Assembly: GCF_000003815.2 (NCBI RefSeq)
Contig: NC_049993.1
Location: 11,597,703-11,661,702, forward strand
Reading direction: 5' to 3'
DNA: 64,000 nucleotides
Source: Branchiostoma floridae
Lineage: Eukaryota > Chordata > Leptocardii > Amphioxiformes > Branchiostomatidae
Shown here: positions 13,448 to 27,900 of the stretch, one piece after another
Layout: every line of letters starts with the position of its first letter
How positions within the stretch are numbered: position 1 is the stretch's first letter
Notes under the pieces: model-generated
What the model saw: the letters and a program-made list of their open reading frames with translations, nothing else
Database searches by the model: none
Told to the model about the DNA's origin: nothing
Program-made: the position numbers and the translations under genes

Positions 13448-16400
13448 CGTCACGGGAACGTTAGAACTCTTGTGAGTTTCTCATTTACATATTTTTCCAA
13501 TTTCTCGCCAACCGAGGGAAGCTGCACGGCCGCTATGTCGGGCTCTAGTTGGACCTGACACAGAACGGTCTAACCTAAGGGAGGCCATGCCCTCCCCAAT
13601 TACAAACACAAAATGTCGTTCACGGCTCAGCGGCTTTCAGTTGAACGTAAATTACCTGTGATTAGAAAGATCTCCAACAGTCGGCAATATCGTATATTTT
13701 AGATATTTGTTGAGTCACATGTTTGGTGTCCCCTCTACAGACGACAGTTTCACTTTACAGCTTAAAACTGTTTTTAGAAGAACTGACCTGCATTTTATCA
13801 TCATTGTACTACATCAGAAAAGATGACTATGAGGCTCTTAACATACAGGGCCCTACAATCACCTTGTGTGTTCAACTAGCCGTCAGTAGATTTCAGACAG
13901 AAAACAATAGAACGGCCAGTACATAATTCTGACAAAAAGATAATTATGTAAGAGAAAACAATGACTGCTGCTTTCAATGATACTGCCAAACTAGCATTCG
14001 GAATTATTGTACAATCGGAGACTAACACATGTTTAACTGAAGTGTATAGCCTACAGTCGATATACCGACGACGCTGTTTAGTTTACATCCTATTCCGCGT
14101 GTGTAGAAACAGGCTTGGAAACTCGACATTGAAGGGAAATGCGTCAGGAAAAAAAGTCGATAAGAGTTGAAAAACTTGGTCTGGATCGTTTTCCCTTCAA
14201 ATCACTGGGTCCTAGAGACGGTATCGGGGAACGGTGGTTCTCGTTTGGTGTAGGTCACAGCGTGTCAGGTTTCCGACCGACGCTACCCTCTTGTAGGGCA
14301 TTAGATAATAGACACGGAGTGGCAAACTCTTGAGTTGACGCCGGAGTCATATTTGAAGCTGTCACAGACAGTTGAGAGGCAGGGCAAGGGCACTTCTGGT
14401 CTCAATATGGATTAAGGGCCGTTGATTGCTCCTAGCAGTGTGGGATATGTCAACAATCTAATCAGCGTTGTCGCACAGGGCTAGACAAGAGTTCGTTACT
14501 CGTACAGCTGATTCGTACCCACCCTCCACAGTAGCACGCGTATCAGTGTGAGAAATCGGGCTGAACGCTTATCAACAAGAGAAGCCACACGCCTTATTTG
14601 GACATGGTTACCAGTGTCTTGATTAGCGTTGTTTAAGACTGAACAAACGAGCAGTCACAAAGAAAAGGAAACAAGTTTGTCGTTCGAGTCACAGGCAAAC
14701 AAAGAACTAGCAGCTTGTGGAAGTATTGGCGGGTTGAACAGACGCGAAAGTTGTATCAACAGGAGAGAACACGTTAGTGCAGGACGCTGAAGTGTTGTTT
14801 TGGGAAAGTCGACCACATCTGTTAGAAGGGCAGACAGGTAGGGGGCTGTGAGTGACAAGGGGGAGGGGAGGGTCGCGCGCCCGACACGTGTCCGGCCACT
14901 CACACCCGCTGGTAGCTGTAAACCGAGCCAGGGCGGCCAGACGGACGGCTCGCCGGCCCACGCGTCCTGTGGGGCGCCCTGGCCGAAGTTCGTGGCTTCC
15001 CTTAGCAACCGTCTCATCCCTCCTGCTGACGTTTGTTCGCTTTCTCAGAAGTTTGTCGTTCAAACACCAGCCACGCTGTACGAAACCAGAGCTCAAAAGA
15101 TGGGCCTTACCCCACAGCCTGTAACGAAAGAGCAGGGGGGTCTTAAGAGGTTCAAAGGACCGTAAAAAGGTCAATCATGTGGCGACAAAGTAAACTTTCT
15201 CAAGTCTTGTCGGCGTGGCGTGTGGCAGACGTGTGTGCGGGTAGGCCGGGTCAGGTTACTCTACAGACTTCTCCACAAACGTGTTTATCGGCAGGAATGA
15301 CCCTGCTGCCCCTGTGTTTGTAAATCCTACCCCACTCCGACTCCGCCAACCTTTTTGTCTGAATTAAGAACAGAAAAACAGAAGTCAGGAGGGCGGGGTT
15401 AGTGCACTACTATAGTCCGTCTGGAGTTGTGAGGTGGGCCCCCTAGATCGAGACCCTACCCTAGCCACCACTAGGCCTTCCTACTGGGGGTACGGGGATC
15501 GTAGAAGTCGGCAAAAAATCAGAAAATTGGCCAGGGGGTCAGTCTACGCTTATGTTCATGTATCCCCTCCGACCGACCAACTCCTCTGGTAGCAAAACTC
15601 CCCTGGCAAATCCCCCCCCCCCCCTATACTAGCCAGCGTAGTCGGTCAGGTAGAGACTAACTCTACCCATTAACTGTTACCCTTTCATGAAATGAAGGTC
15701 TGTTTTCAAACAGCTTTCGCGATTGGCCCCCGATAACGACCGTTGTTTACCCGCGCTCCAGTGACGTCGACCTTCCCAGCCTGTTTCTCGTGTTACACGC
15801 GGAAAGTACCAGTTTCCGCCGCACAGGTCAAGTTCACCGGCACAGGGTGTCGCAAACGGCCAGTATCAGCAACGTCAACTTCAAGGACACTTGTAGTGTT
15901 CTAAACATCCTTTATACTTGACAGTTAACGGCCAAATTTTGAAAAAGTGGTTCGGCTGTGGCATCAGTCAAAGTCAGATCCTTAGTGAATAGATTTCTTG
16001 TATAATATTTCACCTCTGCTGGCAGATCGTAGGCTATATTATAGAATCATATGTTTAGAATATGACAGTTTACAGTAAAAGTCACAATTTCTTGACAAAT
16101 GTAGCCGAGATACTGTAAACAAAGGTCTTCTCAATTGATGCAAAGACGTATTTTACAAAGAAATCTCAATCCTACCGACAGTTCACTGAATTTGAGATGG
16201 TAAGTAAGAGGGTGCTAGTAGCATGGGCACGGATATCGTATGGTACACCAACCGGAACAATATTTTCCCAACCGCCCACAAAGCACCGCGTATTAAGTTA
16301 TCATCCGGCATTGAAAGGTTTCGGACCTCGAAAAATCGAATTAGGCACGCTCTAATAAAAGGACTGACACCATGAGTTATGGGGCAGCCGTCTCGGTTTG

Positions 16401-18183
16401 AGGTAAAATGGCTGGTCTATGAGCCTTAATTGAAAGTTGATGGACTACAAAGTGCGAACTGGGACGCCGTATTTGTTTACCTAGTCTCTTAACAATTACC
16501 AACGTGTTCTACCGGGGCATTTATATTCGTTACGGTCGGCTATACCTACATGGCCGGGGCTTTCAGGATTCTTGGATAGGAAGGCAGACTTGCTTTTTTT
16601 CTTGATCTGTGATTTTTTTTTGGTCACCAGTAGTGAAATAGAAGGATACGATTACAAAATCTAGTCAAGTCTGAAGAAATTATGATATAACAGTGGCAAC
16701 CGGATACATGAGCGACAATTTGGGATACTGTATGGTAGAAGCCTCAAAATTGACGGAACAGAAACTAGATAAGTACGTCCATAAAAACTCCCTGCGTTTC
16801 AAGTGAACCATTGTATTGTTTGACCGAAGACATTATGTACTAGTAATGTCTTTGGTTTGACAAAGGGTTTTTATGTCAGACTAATTAAGCAGAAAATGGA
16901 ATTTATACCGTGTCTAATTCTTTCGTTTTCGCCATGGTAAACCATGAAGACTGGTTGGCAGGTGCTTTCAGTCTCACTGCCATATGGTTCCAAGCACTCC
17001 CCTCCCCAACCCAAAAATACTCACCGTTTAGCCATAGAAAAGCACAAAACCAAAACAACATCTGTTAAGTTTGGAAAAAGCACAACACGACTCAAGTCAA
17101 CCGTGACCAAGAAAAAATCACATCTCAAGTCTGAAAGTGGCACAAGTTCCTTATTGCGACAACACTAGGTCTCCCTTTTTCGTACCACCCTCGTCAATGA
17201 ACTGTCTGTTTATATACCACTGTGTGGTTTGATTGTTATATAGACAAACGGAATAGAATATTACTTGTCTGTAGAAAGTACAAAACCTGAACAACCTTCC
17301 TGATCTACATATGTATACATGTTCTAAGTAAACTCACACTGGAAAATCTCTTGTTTTGTAAGAATACACTTGAAAGACGAATCCATTCTCTCTCGTAGTG
17401 GAGGGGCGAAATTTGCTGTGTTTGGGACGGACCATTATTTGCTGGGGGAGAAAATCATGGTTTGATGGCACAAAATCAACACTCAAATTTATCAGTGCCC
17501 TAGAATCTTAAGGCGGCGTTATCTATAGCTAAATGTTCCTCTCTGGCAATTAAGAGAGCAATCCTCTTCAAAACCAACCCCAACAGATAATGGTTTGGCC
17601 GGTGATAGAAGCTGAACAATGATGAATATGTTAAACTTAAGGATACAGTAATTGTTACATGTATGTTAGTTGTTAATCAAACTACATCCATTCCATTCAT
17701 GGTAATCGCTGCTTTGTTCATAAATCATTGAAATTATGGCATTTTGGCAATATGTACAGTTTCTTGTTCTTTGTTGCACTTCTTATATCTTGTTTAAGTT
17801 CATCAGTCGTTTTGATGATGCCTTGATAATATGTATTACACCAAGCATGCTAGACAATTCCTTTATTTATAACTATGCTCTTCAAACTACAACTGTACAT
17901 ACCGTTCTCATTCACTATTACATGTACTTGTAATGTTCTGTACGATAGTTCAATAGAAAATGTACAAATGCGCCATGTTTCGTCATAATTCAAAGACGTA
18001 TATTAATAAATTATTGAATTAGAAAGTCTGAGTCTCTTGTAGTGCATTATTTTTAGTAATCGGATCACTCATGGTCTGAGAAAGTAAGCGGTAAAGTTTA
18101 AATGATAATCATCTGGTGTATTTTGCCATGAGATGTTGATTTCCAGGTTTTCATGAAATAGTATTAGCAGAGGTTACTCTAAG

Positions 18184-18324
18184 TACACCAAAACGAGTTA
18201 CTCAAGCAACTGGATATGATTTTGAATACTGTCTGTCACTTACGAAATTTAGTGGATACTGTCGGAAACGACTGGTCGTTCCCAAAATCATATCCAGTTG
18301 CTTGAGTAACTGATTTTTGGCGTA
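18184..18324. mobile_element. Hairpin MITE, family 1, complete copy
   Basis: The ends are mutually inverted: TACACCAAAA..GTTACTCAAGCAACTGGAT on the left and the complement ending TTTTTGGCGTA on the right, about 40 bp of arm around a short centre. The same terminal word recurs near 28160, 54950, 57920 and 59260. This indicates a short non-autonomous inverted-repeat transposon family. The superfamily is undetermined. Confidence 0.85.
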
Positions 18325-20038
18325 TCTTATTACATGGATGCCAAACCTTCATCACCATTACTTTAGGTAGATTATACGTCATGATTATTCTGGAACCTTC
18401 ATTCCTATACAACGTAATCTAGCTATACATTGTCGTCACAAGGATGATGTAAACGTTTTGATATGTTTGGGAGATTGTTTTACAATGAACAAATCAAGAC
18501 GCAATACATACTAGAGAATTTTCTGCTGCAGTACCAAGTTCACATACCAGGGGGCACAAAATTGACATTGACCTTCGTCCAAATATCATCGTAATCCATC
18601 CAGAAGTTCTTGAATTATACTGACTATAAAAATCCGGAAACACAAACAGACAGACACACCCAACTATATGTCCATTTTTCGTGGGGATAAATATTGAAGC
18701 AGGGTTGGTGGGGAGTGTGGGCGAATAAGAAAGAGAGATGACCGCTTTCATCCTTTATCATGTCCTGTGTCTTTCCTGATTTAAACTATCAGATGGGTAC
18801 ATAAACGTTATCTTCCACACTGTCTTGAGTACGAGTCAGCGCATCTCACAGGTGAGAAATCCTGAGGAACACCCACCTGAGAGGACCTGGGCATGTCTGG
18901 ACAGGTAACACACCTGACACCTAAAATAGCTCACCTTTAGTCGCCAATGTTTGTGATAAGTCACCACCGAGACAGAAAACAACAGGACACAGATTGGAGG
19001 TCAGTAAAAAACAAACAAACAAAACAGCATATCATTTTTCTAACACATATGACAAGAAATCAATGCAAATAGCCCCGATACAAGTCTACCAAGTTACTGA
19101 CGTGATACAGTTTTCAAATACTTCGTCATACTGTTCAGTCTGTTGTGTTGTGTTGGATTTGAAAATATCCCCAAACAAATGGTACGTGTGAAACACTTAC
19201 CTTGACTGACATTTGCCATTAAAGGCGATGTAAATGTGCTTTTCATCCTTGTGCTAATTTGGCTCAATCAAAGCTCGTTTACCCTTTTCCAATTTGTGCG
19301 TTGACGTCATGACCTTTTCGTGATACGTGCTTAGAAGAAAGTGAATACTAGTAATGTCAGTACTAAAAACGAAAAAAACGTCAAGAAAGGGACAGAACAT
19401 GGTGACCATTTTTATGGGAAGATATTCTTTAAAAAATGATAGAATCCAGTAGAATAAATGTCTAGCATCATGTTGATTTGTCTTTCGTGAGTTTCGTCCT
19501 AGTTCAGTATGATGCAAAATTTCTACATAGAGTATGTCAAAAACGTTTTTCATAAAGCAAAAATCAGGAGCTGTCTTCTCATCCTAATATTTACACATAG
19601 CAAGACCAGACTTGTCAGTACCAGACATTATAGACATGATGACGATCACATTCCAAAAGGGGCATTGTCAGCTATTTGTGTCAGCCTTTCTGGCAATGTG
19701 GCAAACCTGGTAGTGCCGCACAAAAGAGCTGATGGACTTGTGTTGGGAAATATGGTCAAAGAGGGCATGTCCAGGCATGCCCTAATGACGCATGTGCCAA
19801 AAGGTTCGGGATGGCAATCACCGTAAAGTTGATTGTTCTCATGGATAACGTGCCACGCCCAGCCACTCCTACCTGTGTAGAAGCGCCCCCATTTGACTGA
19901 AGGACAAACTGCAGAATGACCATACAGGTAAGACACAGTACCATTCATACAGCCTTGGAAGCAGTAATTTCACTGGATGATATTTATAGGCCTGCTATTA
20001 AGTTACCTAGTCGTACAATTATGAAGTCTGTTCAGTAA

Positions 20039-20745
20039 TTGGTATTCAGATACAACTATAAAGTCTCTGTCACTGAATACAGTAATATTTACACACATAC
20101 CCCAGTGCAGTCCTTGGTACTGAATGGCATTCACATACACATTGGCACTGAATTGTATTCATACACAAATGTACAGTCCCTGGTACTGAACTGTATTCAC
20201 AAACACACATTTTACAGCCCATGGTACTGACACACAACTGTAACATTACAGTCTCTGGTACTGAATGGTATTCACACACAATTGTACAGTCCATGGCATT
20301 AAATTTAATTCACACACAGCTGTACAGTGCCCGGCACTGAATGACATTCACACACAACTGCACAATCCCTGGCACTGAACAGCATTCTCACACAACTGTA
20401 TAGCTGGTACTGAATGGTATTCACACACACTACTGTAACACTACAGTCCCTTGTGCTGAATAGTATTCACATGTGCACACACAACAGCAACATTTCAGAC
20501 CCTGGTACTGAATGGTATTCACACACACACAACTGCAACATTTCAGACCCTGGTACTGAATGGTATTCACACACACAACTGTAACATTTCAGTCCCTGGT
20601 ACTGAATGGTATTCACACACACAACTGTAACATTTCAGTCCCTGGTACTGAATGACATTCACACACAACTGTACAGTCCCTGGCAATGCATTCATTCATT
20701 CATGGTATTCACACACAACTGTAACATTACAGTCCCTGGTATAGT
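20039..20745. repeat. Minisatellite of about 45 bp units with (CA)n core
   Basis: Roughly fifteen imperfect units each contain CTGGTACTGAAT, then GTATTCACACACA, then AACTGTAACATTTCAG. Units are most alike at 20500-20660 and decay toward both ends, as expected for an array growing in the middle. No gene function is suggested. Confidence 0.9.
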
Positions 20746-21484
20746 AATATACTAAAACATCAGTTGACTTGACAAATTTTGTTGATTAACACTAACTAAT
20801 GAAAGACAAGCAATGACAATAACAAAAGGAAAGAAATGCAAGTTGCTATGCTTTTATCTTTTTAAGAGCAATACTTCAGAAACCACTTAAGCTTATGAAA
20901 AACCTTAATCTGTTAAATATATCCATGAACACATACTATACTATACCAACCATACTAACTGGAAGTTTGCACAATAAGAGAATATTATCTCTTGTAATCT
21001 TGTTGAACATGTAATATGAAAAGTATAATTTTGCTATTGCTTTCCTCAATATCCTTATCTTCTGTATGAGGATATAATTTTGCTAGAGTAGCTGATAACT
21101 AATAGCTTTACCTCCCTTATAAATGTGTACATGTAATATAACCACACAACAGACACCTTATAAAGTTGCATTTTCCCACTTTGACTGAAACATAAAGATA
21201 ACTTAAACTAATGACAACTTAAAATCAAAACACATTGTTAGCAATTTCCATTTCTGATTTGAAAGCAGTTTTGCTACATAAGAATATTGTGCAGAAATTT
21301 GATTTATTGACTCCCTGAATCACTGTGTATTGTAGAGCAGTGTTTGCCATTATTGCTTTGTTCAATCTAGCAGTTCATTGCCTCTGATAGTCATAGTAAC
21401 TATTTTGACACTGTGTCTAGTCTATCACCATATCTGGCTTTAATATTGCTGTTAGTTTAGGCATACTCTGTGGTGTTGTGTTGT

Positions 21485-21700
21485 CATAACAGTTTTGTTC
21501 CCCAGGACCCAGAGGTTCTGGTTTGAATCCTCTAACATGCTGCCAATATTGTGCCCTTGAGAAAGGCACATTAACATATCTTTACTCCCTTCACTCAGGT
21601 TCAGGTGTAAAAATGAGTACCTGATTTTGGTTGAGAAGATAAAGGCAGCGGGAGGAGAAGATTGGACTCCACCTTCCAATACCATGCCCTAGATACAGTA
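21485..21700 (+). mobile_element. tRNA-derived SINE-like element
   Basis: A B-box-like GGTTTGAATCC lies inside a tRNA-like stretch. It is followed by a body containing TTGTGCCCTTGAGAAAGGCAC, a motif shared with the elements near 26990 and 28000. Such bodies are common in deuterostome SINEs (established). The assignment here is by pattern only. Confidence 0.6.
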
Positions 21701-21932
21701 GATAAACCATCAGAAGGGGAGACAACAATTTGGAAGTCAGTTGACATTGATAGAATTTAGACATATAACAACTCTGGTTCAGAGTTATGTAACAGACCTG
21801 AGCCTTTCTAATTTCCCATATTATATAAATATTGTGAAGTGAAGTGAGAATGCCTTGATGTCTTTGGTCAAGGCAGATAAGACCTTTTAAAGTGAGGTAC
21901 AATGAAGGCAGAGCCTGTTGCTGTTGACTAGG

Positions 21933-24900
21933 TTATCCTTCAGATGGTGGCAGCATGATAGAGCTGGAAACTGTCACCTGAAAAACACAGGAGAAAATGT
22001 TTAAGTGTATTGTAACCTATAGCAAAAACAACTGATTTCAACCTTACCTGCAACCAGCTATTATCCACTATTTGACAATTCATTCATAAGTAATTACATA
22101 AGTATATCAGATAAGTGATTTTTCGAATGATGGACTGAATAAATGTTGTTGGTGTAGCGAAACACTCTCAACAGCATATACGAATATCAATGCAAGCCAC
22201 ACAAGAAGTGCAATGTATAACTATAAAGATATATAGGTGTGCAATAAAAACATTTCCACATACAGGTGTGGGAATGTAGGGCTGTCCACAGATTAGATAG
22301 GCAAACAGGGAAGTATCACAAGCATCACACAGTGCAGTGGTACAATTCTGCAGCTCAAAGCAGTACCTTGCTGTGGCACCATGTACTGAAGTGTTAGTAC
22401 CCGTATCCTGCATGCAGGTTGGAGATATTACTGACGGAGGTTGGATTACTGAACTGGTGACAAAACCCTAGGAAGAGACCATATAAACTGCCAACGTTCT
22501 TACTTACTGTCACCGTAAAATTACTTTGGAATTTGAAGGGATTTTGTTACTTCATTAATTGTACTTGGTCTGATTACTAGAAGTTGATTCATTCAATAGA
22601 ATAGAGAATGTGCACATATGCAGAGCATGTCAAATACAAATCAATATCAAAATCAAATTCAACAATACTATATTGTATATGCAGAGCATGATTTACACTA
22701 AATTATGCTTCAATAACTACCACACACCATTTAAATTTATCAGTTTGTAGATCTTTATTATCAGTGATTAGGTATTAGGCTGAGTTTGTCATGAAGAAAC
22801 ATGACTGTAGATCCAATGACATCATTCATTCATCTTGATGATCAGTCAATGCCATATATGGTGATACAATTTAAATGAACTATTATTGGTACATGACTGT
22901 AAACCCCCCTTTTCCACTACACAGCTATCGATGAATGATCGTCAAACAAGCATAACTGGATCTGTAAGACTTTTGACGTTATAATTGGAATATAATGCAC
23001 AACACAACATATAACAGCATGATCTAAAAGACAACAAAACATAAAAACACTGGTTCTTTATCTATGAAATTTTTTGGATGACATATTGTTAGCTTAGGAG
23101 CTACCCACAATGGATACCCACATTAGATCTTACTGCCTGCAGACAACAAGAGAGTTTCAAACTTTGACAGTTGTAACCTTACCCTGTTCTCCTCCAGCAC
23201 AGCTGACCAGTCCCGCTGGGCAATCTTGGGAATGGCAGACTTAAAGATGCGGACTCCCTTCTCAGCATTGCCCTTAAACACCTTCAGCACAGCCTCAACA
23301 CTCACCTAGAACAGAGCAAACACATGTCACTCAAGCTTTCTGGATATTGAATACCAGGGCTCGAAATTCATTTGGGGAATAGGTGCACCCAACCTAGAAA
23401 ATTGGGTGCACCAAAATATTTTTGGGTGCACGGTGCACCATATCAGATAAAGTAGAATATCAGAATAACCTAATTCCAAACCTACTAAATTAGTACTAGT
23501 AATTTGAACGGAGCTCTTCAGAAATCGGAAGTACTATGACAGTCATTTTATTGTCTTTCTAACACATAGACGTCAAGAATATGGTGTTTACTTAGTATAC
23601 TGACATCTTAACATACATAAGCCTATAAAAATATTTGGGTGCACCCTGTGCGCCCACAGAAAAAAATTGGGTGCACAGCCCCAATTTTGGGTGCACCTGG
23701 GTGCACAAAACCCCAGTATTTCGAGCCCTGAATACGAACAAGGCCATAAGCCTTTTCATGAATACATCCACACAGGCACGCATACCACATCCACACACAC
23801 ACACACACACACACAGACACACACACCAAACAAAGACATGACAAAGACATTGCTAAAATACACATACATGGTGTCCTGGATCATCCCTCCAACAATCATA
23901 ATCTGTTGCCATGGCAACTGCAGCGTAGCACAGTCCCGCCTCCTTGGCCAGGGCGACCTCCGGCACCGTGGTCATGTTGATGACATCACCGCCCCACATG
24001 CGGAACATCTTGCTCTCCGCACGCGATGAAAAGCGAGGCCCCTCGATGGTGACCATGGTGCCGCTTTCATGGTGCCTGATTTCCAACTCCTTGCAAACAT
24101 CAATCAGTATCTGGATGGAGAAAAACAACATGGATAATAAAACATACCAAAAATCCCCGTGGAATATTGTGTGCATTTGGTTGGTCATGAGTTCAATCCT
24201 GGCTGAGTCATACCCAAGACATTAAAAATGGTTCGTACTGTTTTCTCTGCTTAGTACTCAGCATTCAGAAGAGAGTATGGAAGTTGAACACACACCACTA
24301 CCAGTGGACTAGTCCCCTGCTGTAGTGATTAAACAAAGTTGTGTGGCCCAGGAATACTGAAACAGAGAAGGGCGTTGCCCTATGCACCATCTGGTGCGGG
24401 AAGGACTTTAACTAACTAACTTAGTTCAAGTTTACAGAGGACCTACTTTTCTGGTGTGAGGACAGAAAGGTGTGTCCATCGGAAGGTGACACACACCCAG
24501 AGGACTGCCAGGGTTGCCGTCGTAAAATGTTGTGGCACGTTTCGTTGTCCGATCAATGAACTGGTCCAGGATGACCATGTCTCCTGGATGGATGTCTTCT
24601 CTGGGGTAAGATAAAGGGATAAATAAATAAATAAAAACAAAGGGAGTAGATAAATCTGCAATGTAGCTCCACACAACACCTAAGTTTGCATGTGAGGAAT
24701 AACACAATAAACTTCCAAAAAAACAATTCCTGAAACTGATAAAGTGAGAGACAAGTACAACATTAAATTAGATTAGACATCTAAGTGTACAATAAATTAT
24801 ACAAATCATTCATATAGTCAGATGTTTTCTGAAGCGTCTGATTCTGTTAGAGACCTTATTTGGTTGTTTGATTTAATTTGCATAATGCAGCTACTAAGAT

Positions 24901-27900
24901 GTCTAACCTTTATCAAACTTTACCCTGGAAACCAGCCTTTTAGCCAGGGCTGGCACAGAATCTGTTTGGCAGCTAAGGCAGGTTTTTTCGAGGACCTTAG
25001 ATAAGCACACCAGGGATTTGTCATGCAGGGAGTGTTTGCTGGCCTAACTAGTAGTATTAGCTGCCGAACAGATTCTCTGCCAGCCCTGGGTAAGTCTGGT
25101 TTCCAAGGTACATATAGTTCAGCTCAAATGAAAAAGTCCTCTCCTCAACTGTGAAACACATCACTGAACACAAAGCACGTACCTGAGCGACCCGCAGGCT
25201 GTAGAGACGATCAGGTGAGTACAGCCCTCAGCCTTCAGGGCGTGGACATTGGCTCGGAAGTTTATGTTGGTAGGCATGACAGTGTGGCCTCGCCCATGCC
25301 TGAAATCATGTTCAAAAACACGCTTCACAATGTATATACTATGGATGACAACTTTTAAGAGATTATAAGAATGGAATACTATCAATGCTGTAGACTAGGA
25401 GACTGCTGCCTACTCCTGTGTCAGGGACCCCAGCAGCAGTATAATCAAATACTAATACTGGATACTACTACTACTGTACTGCTCTTTACGAATTTTTTCC
25501 CCCTGTCAACAAAAAGTCACATAATATATCCATAGCTTTTTAAATTACATGTATCCTGTTATCTATAGTGTTAACCAACCTACCAACAATGCACAGCAAC
25601 AAATGCTGATATAAACATTACCTCCTTGGAGATATTCTTCAATTTCAGCAATTACAGCATTTCCCAAAGAGTTTATCTCACCTGGCCAGAAGGACACATT
25701 CCACACCTCCGACATCACCCAGGATCAGGGCATCAGACGGCTGTTACAAATATCAATGGTTTATTTCATTTGTGTGAAAAGCTATTCTGTTGCTACTGTA
25801 TATCTGCTGTTTGCATACTTTGGCACATTGATTTGCCAGAATTACAGCTTTTTTTAGGCTTATAGCAGTCAGTGGTAATAAAACATTTCATATACATTGT
25901 AATATGATTTAACCAAGGACGTTACATAACATCCTTGATTAACAACTATAGGTGTAGATTTATGGTAGATTCATGAACCATTTTCCATTCATTTAAGTTT
26001 GTCCTAGGCTTTTACATCTACACTACCAGGTATATACAACACTACACTTTGCTCTTTCCTCTTGAATCAGAGTCCCCTAAATCAAGGAGGTTATATATCT
26101 CTGATGATGTGTCCAAGAATGTGTCACTGTTCGCACTACCAGAGTGTATTCTAGAGTAACCTCCTTGCCTAAATTCATCAACTAACTCCTCTTGATCCAA
26201 GAACAAGAAGCCTGTCAGTTTTCAGATGTCATGAATAAATAGTGTCAGTCTTAGCACTGTGTGAAAAATGTTGGAAAGTATCTCATAATGTATATTGACC
26301 TCTGACCTTTCCATAGGGCGTGTCCACATGCTTCTCTCTCCTGTTGTCCAGGATATCTGGGTTGTCCAGTCCTGAACCTCCAATAATGCCGATCTGAAAA
26401 AAGTTGTAAAACTAAAAGTGTGCGTCGCCAAACTGACCATGCCAAATGGTCTTGCCTATTGGTGTAGTGGTTATCAGCGTTAGGCTTGTGAGCTGACGGC
26501 CTGGGTTCTGCACGGGTTCAAATCTTGGGACTGTTCATACTCGCCCCTTCTGTTTCAAAGTTAACAAATCTTAATGTCGTATCTTAATCTTCATTAGTGG
26601 CCATCGCAAAGGTCCAAATGTCTCAACTCTCACTTTTGGCGAAATATAGAAATTCAAATTCAAAACATTAAGATACCAGGGGTGTGAAAATCCATGGGAA
26701 ATCTCACAATAACGTTATAATAGAAATCTCGATCAATGCTGCTCGTGAAATCAAAAACAAAGGCCTGCAATTGGAAGCAATTAGCAAATGAATCTTATGA
26801 CATGTATGGGGTTTACGGAAAAGGCTGGCCTGTCTACCTGGGCTGTCTACCTGGGCTGTCTACCTGGGCTGGCTATCACGTCAGGCTACTTGGACCTACG
26901 AAAGCCCATTGGGACAAAAGCTGTTTTAGCAGTAGGGATTGTTTGTACTCAATAAAGAAGCTATGTGTGAAACTATTGTGCGTGTTACATAACCCAGAGG
27001 TTCTGGGTTCAAATCAGTTGATATGCCAGCGATCTTGTGCCCTTGGGAAGGGCTATAGTATTAACACGACTTATCGGCTGATTGGATTAGTCTTAATGTA
27101 AGAAAGGGGGCAGATGTTGTGGCCCCGGGTTCTTATTTGGAATTGCTGCCGAGAGTCTAAGACTGAAGGGAAGAACAACACGCAGAGACACAGGCCATTT
27201 TCCGCACACACACGGACTGCTTGCTGGGGAGCTACATCCTCGTGTCTGCACTCCACGCACGACTGACACAACTGATCTCTCTTTCTCCCCACCAGCAAGC
27301 TTGTCCTGTTTATTCATCCAAATTCACATATTCATACATATTATAGAGGTGACAATGTTTTTGAAGTCCCTTTGTTGTTCAAGATATCAAAGGCTGAGCG
27401 ACTGCCATCTATCTGTTAGTTCTGTCTATGGCTTTGGTGTGAAACAATTACACCTGGCACTAGAGGAGACGAACGTTCGTTTGCATACGACACTAATCAA
27501 AATGCAAATCTCCACACTTCACACTCTTGCTACAGCTCTGTGGCACTAATCAAAACAACAACCTAACTTTAGCCCTACCAAATAATACACAAAAAGTATA
27601 AAACACAGTGAAGTTCATTTTGCCCTACTTACATTAAGACTGGTGGCTAGTTGGTCAAAGGCGTCCAGGAGCCTTTCTTTAGTGGCTGTCATGGTCCAGG
27701 CTTCTGCGCCATACATAAGGATCGACAATTGAATTGTGAGGAGCTTAAAATAATCGTTGCTAGAGGGTCTGGAACTGCTGCCATTCGGTGCTAACTCAGG
27801 TGACCTCAATACGACAGCAATTACCCCAGGTGTGGCCATAGGACTTAAGGTTTTGAACCACTTACACTGGGAAGGAAGGACCCCTAGTCTTTTCCGTAAG

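Larger units (their letters stand above)
13448..21932. other. INK4-MTAP intergenic interval (tail-to-tail)
   Basis: About 8.5 kb separate the two stop codons. A GC-rich patch at 14.85-15.1 kb has overlapping open frames on both strands. They look like chance products of base composition, not genes. There is a poly-C run near 15611-15624, a hairpin transposon at 18184, a minisatellite at 20.04-20.74 kb and a SINE near 21.5 kb. An open stretch on the minus strand at 19646-19948 has no family I recognise. No gene is supported. Confidence 0.7.

Noticed and set aside
14655-15174. Overlapping open frames of 90-155 codons on both strands
   Set aside because: They occur on both strands and several frames of a GC-rich patch, with biased Arg/Pro/Ser composition and no domain. 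Best explained by base composition.
23903-23916. GTTGCCATGGCAAC, a perfect RFX X-box
   Set aside because: It lies inside MTAP coding sequence for the conserved VAMATDYD segment, so the codons explain it.
26456-26530. A tRNA gene suggested by A-box and B-box words
   Set aside because: A diverged copy with the same leader exists at 63688, and the stems do not pair well. A SINE fits better.
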